DNA of 64,000 nucleotides, from the NCBI RefSeq assembly GCF_003074135.1, contig NZ_PPDK01000001.1, positions 2,356,001 through 2,420,000 of the forward strand, read 5' to 3'. Source of the stretch: Euzebya tangerina. Lineage in GTDB: Bacteria; Actinomycetota; Nitriliruptoria; Euzebyales; Euzebyaceae. Under the pieces are notes generated by a model. The model searched no databases. It worked only from the letters and a program-made list of their open reading frames with translations, and was not told where the DNA came from. A program made the translations under genes and the position numbers. The first letter of the stretch is position 1; each line of letters starts with the position of its first letter. Positions 61,019 through 64,000 of this stretch are shown here, piece by piece.

Positions 61019-61599
61019 GTGTCCAGCGGAGCCAGGAAGAGCGTGTTGGACCAGCCCTTTGCCAGGGTGATCGGATCGCCCAGGTCCGGTCCGAGGTTGC
61101 CGGTCCGCCACAGGGTCGCCAGTCCGTGCGCGATCGACCACGCAGCCACCGCGACCTCCTTGGCCTCCTCCACCGACGTCCCGGCCTGCCTGGCCGCCGA
61201 CTCGAACAGGACCTTGGCGGCCGCGGACCTGGCGTGGCGCAGCGCCTCGTCGCTCTCGTCCAGCACGTCGGGCCGGAACATGGCCTCGAAGTGGCCCGGG
61301 TTGGTGGTCGCGAACCGCACGTACTCCACACCGGTCTCCCCGAAGCCGTCCTCGGCGACCACCCGATCCAGCCGGTCGGACAGCAACCGGAAGCCCTCAG
61401 CCGCCACCGCGGTGAGCAGCCCGGCCTTGCTGCCGAAGTGATGCCGGGCGGCGCCGTGGGTGACCCCGACGGACTTCGCCACGCTGCGCAAGGTGATCGA
61501 GGCGACACCCCCGGCCCCGATCGCCTGCACCGTCGCCTCGATCAAGGCCTCGCGCAGGCTGCCGTGGTGATACGGCCGCTGTGATGCCGCGGCGCTCAC
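61015..61599 (-). CDS. TetR-family transcription regulator
   Basis: A 194-residue protein. N-terminal TetR helix-turn-helix (REALIEATVQAIGAGGVASI, TLRSVAKSVGVTHGAARHHF, GSKAGLLTAVAAEGF), and a C-terminal ligand-binding domain of the TetR_C_33/WHG type (SAAAKVLFESAARQAGTSVE, AVAAWSIAHGLATLW). It overlaps the DUF2855 gene by 4 bases, and so is the third gene of the monooxygenase operon; it probably represses that operon. GTG start. Confidence 0.92.
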   Translation of the reverse strand: MSAAASQRPYHHGSLREALIEATVQAIGAGGVASITLRSVAKSVGVTHGAARHHFGSKAGLLTAVAAEGFRLLSDRLDRVVAEDGFGETGVEYVRFATTNPGHFEAMFRPDVLDESDEALRHARSAAAKVLFESAARQAGTSVEEAKEVAVAAWSIAHGLATLWRTGNLGPDLGDPITLAKGWSNTLFLAPLDT

Positions 61600-62687
61600 A
61601 GCTGCACGACGACACCCGAGGAGGGCGGCAGCGTGCCATCACGTACGTCCGGATACACCGCCTCCAACGCCTCGAGACCATGGCGCCGGTCCACGGTCAT
61701 CCAGCCGAAGGTCGCCGTCGCCGCGTCGCGCAGGAACGCCGTCGACCGCCGATCGAACTCCTCCGGCCCGACCTGTGCGACCAGGTCCCGGATGTAGCTG
61801 GGTGCGAAGAAGTTCTCCTGCTCGGCCGGATCCGGCCGTGTGGTGACGCCGCTGGTCTCCTCCCAGTGCGTGATGCCGACCAGCAGGGTGTAGGCGAGGG
61901 CCTCACCCAGGTCGGCGCGGAGTTGGTCGGCAATCTGGGCGTTGCCGGCCATGTCCACGACAACCGTCGACCGCTGCGGCACCTTATCGACCGCGTCGTA
62001 GGTAACCACGAGGTCGTACAGCCCCGTCGAGGTCACGAAGTCGGCATTCCGCTCGGAGGTGAGGCCGATGATCTCCGGTGCGTCGGCCATCTGACGCAAC
62101 GCGAACGCGAGACCGAGACTGGTCTTGGAGGAGGCGCTGACGATGACCACCTGCTCGGCTCCGTGGAAGTCACGGGTCTCCAGCCGATGTCCAAGGACGA
62201 ACGACGTCATGTGCAGCGGGCCGAGCAGCATGGTTGCGTCGTCGAATCGCCGATTGGAGCCAGACTCGCCGGTGACCCTGCGGTAGCGGTTGTACAGCGG
62301 CGGGAGGGACTGTCGGTGCGCAACGCCGTCGGTCAGCGAGGTGCTCGAGACCCGCGTCGGCAGCATGAGGACCTCCTCGGCGGGCGGGAAGTATCCGTAG
62401 AGGCGGTCGCCCACCGGCACCTCGTCGCACCGCGACTCGACCACGTCGGCGAAGCCCCACACCGGGATGATGCCCCAGTTGCCGGTCTCGTCCGCGTCAG
62501 TCGGGAAGAACTGCCAGTACCCGAGCATGTCCCCGGCCACTGCGTAGGTGATGTTGTTCGCGGTGAAGGCGAACGCATCCACGCGGACGCGGACCTCGCC
62601 GGGCGCGAGCTCGTCACGTGGGATCGTGGCGACCTGCGTGTTCGAGTAGTCGTCACGATCGACGCGGAATGACCTGATCGTGCTCAT
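61596..62687 (-). CDS. DUF2855 family protein (MDR-like)
   Basis: A 363-residue protein of the DUF2855 family. It resembles quinone oxidoreductase/medium-chain dehydrogenases in outline: GEVRVRVDAFAFTANNITYA, VPVGDRLYGYFPPAEEVLML, and a Rossmann-like part (AEQVVIVSASSKTSLGLAFA, STVVVDMAGNAQIADQLRAD). DUF2855 genes often sit beside flavin monooxygenase genes, as here, with 4-base overlaps on both sides. Substrate unknown. Confidence 0.87.
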   Translation of the reverse strand: MSTIRSFRVDRDDYSNTQVATIPRDELAPGEVRVRVDAFAFTANNITYAVAGDMLGYWQFFPTDADETGNWGIIPVWGFADVVESRCDEVPVGDRLYGYFPPAEEVLMLPTRVSSTSLTDGVAHRQSLPPLYNRYRRVTGESGSNRRFDDATMLLGPLHMTSFVLGHRLETRDFHGAEQVVIVSASSKTSLGLAFALRQMADAPEIIGLTSERNADFVTSTGLYDLVVTYDAVDKVPQRSTVVVDMAGNAQIADQLRADLGEALAYTLLVGITHWEETSGVTTRPDPAEQENFFAPSYIRDLVAQVGPEEFDRRSTAFLRDAATATFGWMTVDRRHGLEALEAVYPDVRDGTLPPSSGVVVQL

Positions 62688-64000
62688 GTGTGGACCTCCT
62701 CGGTGGTGGGCGCCTCCATGGCGGCCTGGAACTGCAGCAGCTTGGCCGCGGCCAGGGGTGCGGCCTCCCGGATCCGGTGGATGATGGCCCGCTTGTCCTC
62801 GTCATCCTCCCCGACGGACTTCATCAGGGTTCCTGCGCCGTCCAGCCGGTTGCCCGCGATCCAGGACCGGAGCGGCTTGTCCTGGCCCCAGTGGTACTGA
62901 TTGACCAGGGCGGCGGCGGTGAAGCGGATGAAGTCGTCAGTTGTGTCGGGGAGTGGGACCAGTCCGCACAGGCGGTTCTTCGTCTCCTCGTCGGCGTAGG
63001 CGAGTTCGACATGTGCCACGAGTGCGGAACTGAACACCGGCTGATAGGGACGGACGAGTTGGGGCGTGATGAGGTTGCCCTGGAAGATCGGCTTGGCCCC
63101 CGGATCGACGATGGCTGAGGCGGAGCAGTCGACGTGCACCGTGTTCCGGGTCGTCGGGATCGCGCCACGCGTGAGGGCGACCTCATCGGGGGTGATGGCG
63201 GTGACGTGGCCCAGGCGTACGACGTCGGTGATCCGTCGCAGCTCCTCGATCTCGCGGTGGGAGACCGTCGCGCCGTGGAACATCTCCGGCTGGACCGACT
63301 GGTCAATCCGCAAGAAGTAGCCGCACGCCTCCAGCCGGTCGAACATGTCCTCGGGCGAGTCGGCCCGGGCGATGCTCTCGTACATCCGGGCCTGGGTCTC
63401 CATCGTGGTGAAGAAGAACTCGGGCGTCATCTGGGTGTTGCGCCGGTCGAGCAGCCAGGCCTCGCGTGAGACGACCCAGGTGATCCTGGCAGGGTCAACA
63501 CCCTGTTCGAGCAACCACAGACAGGCATCGATCCCCGTCTTGCCGCCGCCGATGACGACGTAGCCGTCGGGAGCCTCACGGATGCTCGGCAGGTCGTTCA
63601 GCGGCATGAAGCGCACCCCGTCGGCCACCTCGAAGTTGGGCGTGTGGGTCTTGGGGACGGTGGTCTTCAGGAACGTGGCATCAACCAGCTTGCGGATTGC
63701 CGTGACCTGGTACTGCTCGCCGCTGATCAGGTTGACGACGTGGCCATCGCCTCGGTAGTCGCACATCGGAAAGTACTGCACGCGACCGGAGGGGAGGAAG
63801 GTGTGGCGCATGACATCATCGAAGTACGCGCTCACCGCTGCACCACTGGAGAGTTCGCCCAGTCCGTCGTTCAGCCCGCCCTGCTCCAGCCTCCCACCAC
63901 TGAGTTCCTTCGAGCTGACGCCGTAGAACGACGCGGGCTGATGCAGGGTCACGAACGGGTAGGCCAGGTTCCAGTGCCCGCCCGGCTTGGCGTACCGGTC
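62684..64000 (-). CDS. FAD-dependent monooxygenase-like oxidoreductase (partial, 5' end outside window)
   Basis: The frame stays open to the window edge: the first visible residues DRYAKPGGHWNLAYPFVTLH precede QPASFYGVSS. The N-terminal FAD-binding GxGxxG is outside. Inside are a second Rossmann motif (GYVVIGGGKTGIDACLWLLE, the NAD(P)H site) and WVVSREAWLLDRRNTQMTPE, both typical of flavoprotein monooxygenase-like proteins. Its stop overlaps the DUF2855 start by 4 bases. The set (monooxygenase, DUF2855, TetR) looks like a small catabolic or detoxification operon. Confidence 0.85.
   Translation of the reverse strand, partial: DRYAKPGGHWNLAYPFVTLHQPASFYGVSSKELSGGRLEQGGLNDGLGELSSGAAVSAYFDDVMRHTFLPSGRVQYFPMCDYRGDGHVVNLISGEQYQVTAIRKLVDATFLKTTVPKTHTPNFEVADGVRFMPLNDLPSIREAPDGYVVIGGGKTGIDACLWLLEQGVDPARITWVVSREAWLLDRRNTQMTPEFFFTTMETQARMYESIARADSPEDMFDRLEACGYFLRIDQSVQPEMFHGATVSHREIEELRRITDVVRLGHVTAITPDEVALTRGAIPTTRNTVHVDCSASAIVDPGAKPIFQGNLITPQLVRPYQPVFSSALVAHVELAYADEETKNRLCGLVPLPDTTDDFIRFTAAALVNQYHWGQDKPLRSWIAGNRLDGAGTLMKSVGEDDEDKRAIIHRIREAAPLAAAKLLQFQAAMEAPTTEEVHT

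Overview
The window is about 70% G+C, with tightly packed genes, many 4-base start/stop overlaps, many GTG starts and very short leaders. A conservon (histidine kinase, roadblock, DUF742, GTPase), a DUF3097 protein, CWB2 cell-wall-binding repeats, a Clp-N regulator and pervasive leaderless-looking promoters point to an Actinomycetota chromosome. A deep class such as Nitriliruptoria (Euzebya-like) is my inference, not something shown directly. I see no prophage, IS element or CRISPR array.

Region 1 (1-4245, minus strand): an ECF sigma factor with an overlapping membrane anti-sigma-like protein that runs off the window, a remnant of an alcohol dehydrogenase, an orphan PxpC and an S66 LD-carboxypeptidase.

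Region 2 (4293-14416, plus strand) is the main find. A cobalamin riboswitch heads an operon of overlapping genes. These encode a secreted protein with an alpha/alpha-toroid, two DUF4430 domains and three CWB2 repeats; a membrane-anchored DUF4430 protein that seems to use a CTG start; and a complete ECF importer (T, fused A-A, S). Toroid plus DUF4430 is the fold order of animal intrinsic factor and transcobalamin. The operon therefore looks like a surface corrinoid-capture and import system. A paralogous toroid-CWB2 gene lies just upstream, outside riboswitch control.

Region 3 (14428-24530): a five-gene overlapping operon (murI, MBL hydrolase, rph, rdgB, E1-alpha dehydrogenase), a Ycf46-like AAA ATPase with a DUF5667 protein, then a conservon cvnABCD.

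Region 4 (24561-34256): metabolic and regulatory singletons: pyrC, GH1 beta-glucosidase, PEP-mutase/isocitrate-lyase family protein, histidine phosphatase, DUF3097, a Clp-N/HTH protein behind two palindromic operators, DUF1206, and an aspartate/aromatic aminotransferase.

Region 5 (34425-47247): a membrane coiled-coil protein, a zinc-ribbon membrane protein and an SPFH-GYF_2 protein (YdjG/YdjI-like), a SNF2 helicase coupled to a small basic repeat protein, an LmeA-like lipid-binding protein, a zinc-ribbon metallopeptidase, an M23-CWB2 hydrolase and an L,D-transpeptidase. Envelope functions are enriched here.

Region 6 (47244-56142): SRAP protein, two tandem HNH/zinc-ribbon genes, tRNA genes (Leu, Lys, His, Arg, Gly, Pro), a GGDEF cyclase, a class V aminotransferase with a degenerate pirin, an AlkZ-like protein, a decayed antitoxin and a Crp/Fnr regulator.

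Region 7 (56302-64000): argG, map, ridA with a divergent WYL regulator, an enoyl-CoA hydratase, and an operon of flavin monooxygenase (cut by the window end), DUF2855 protein and TetR regulator.
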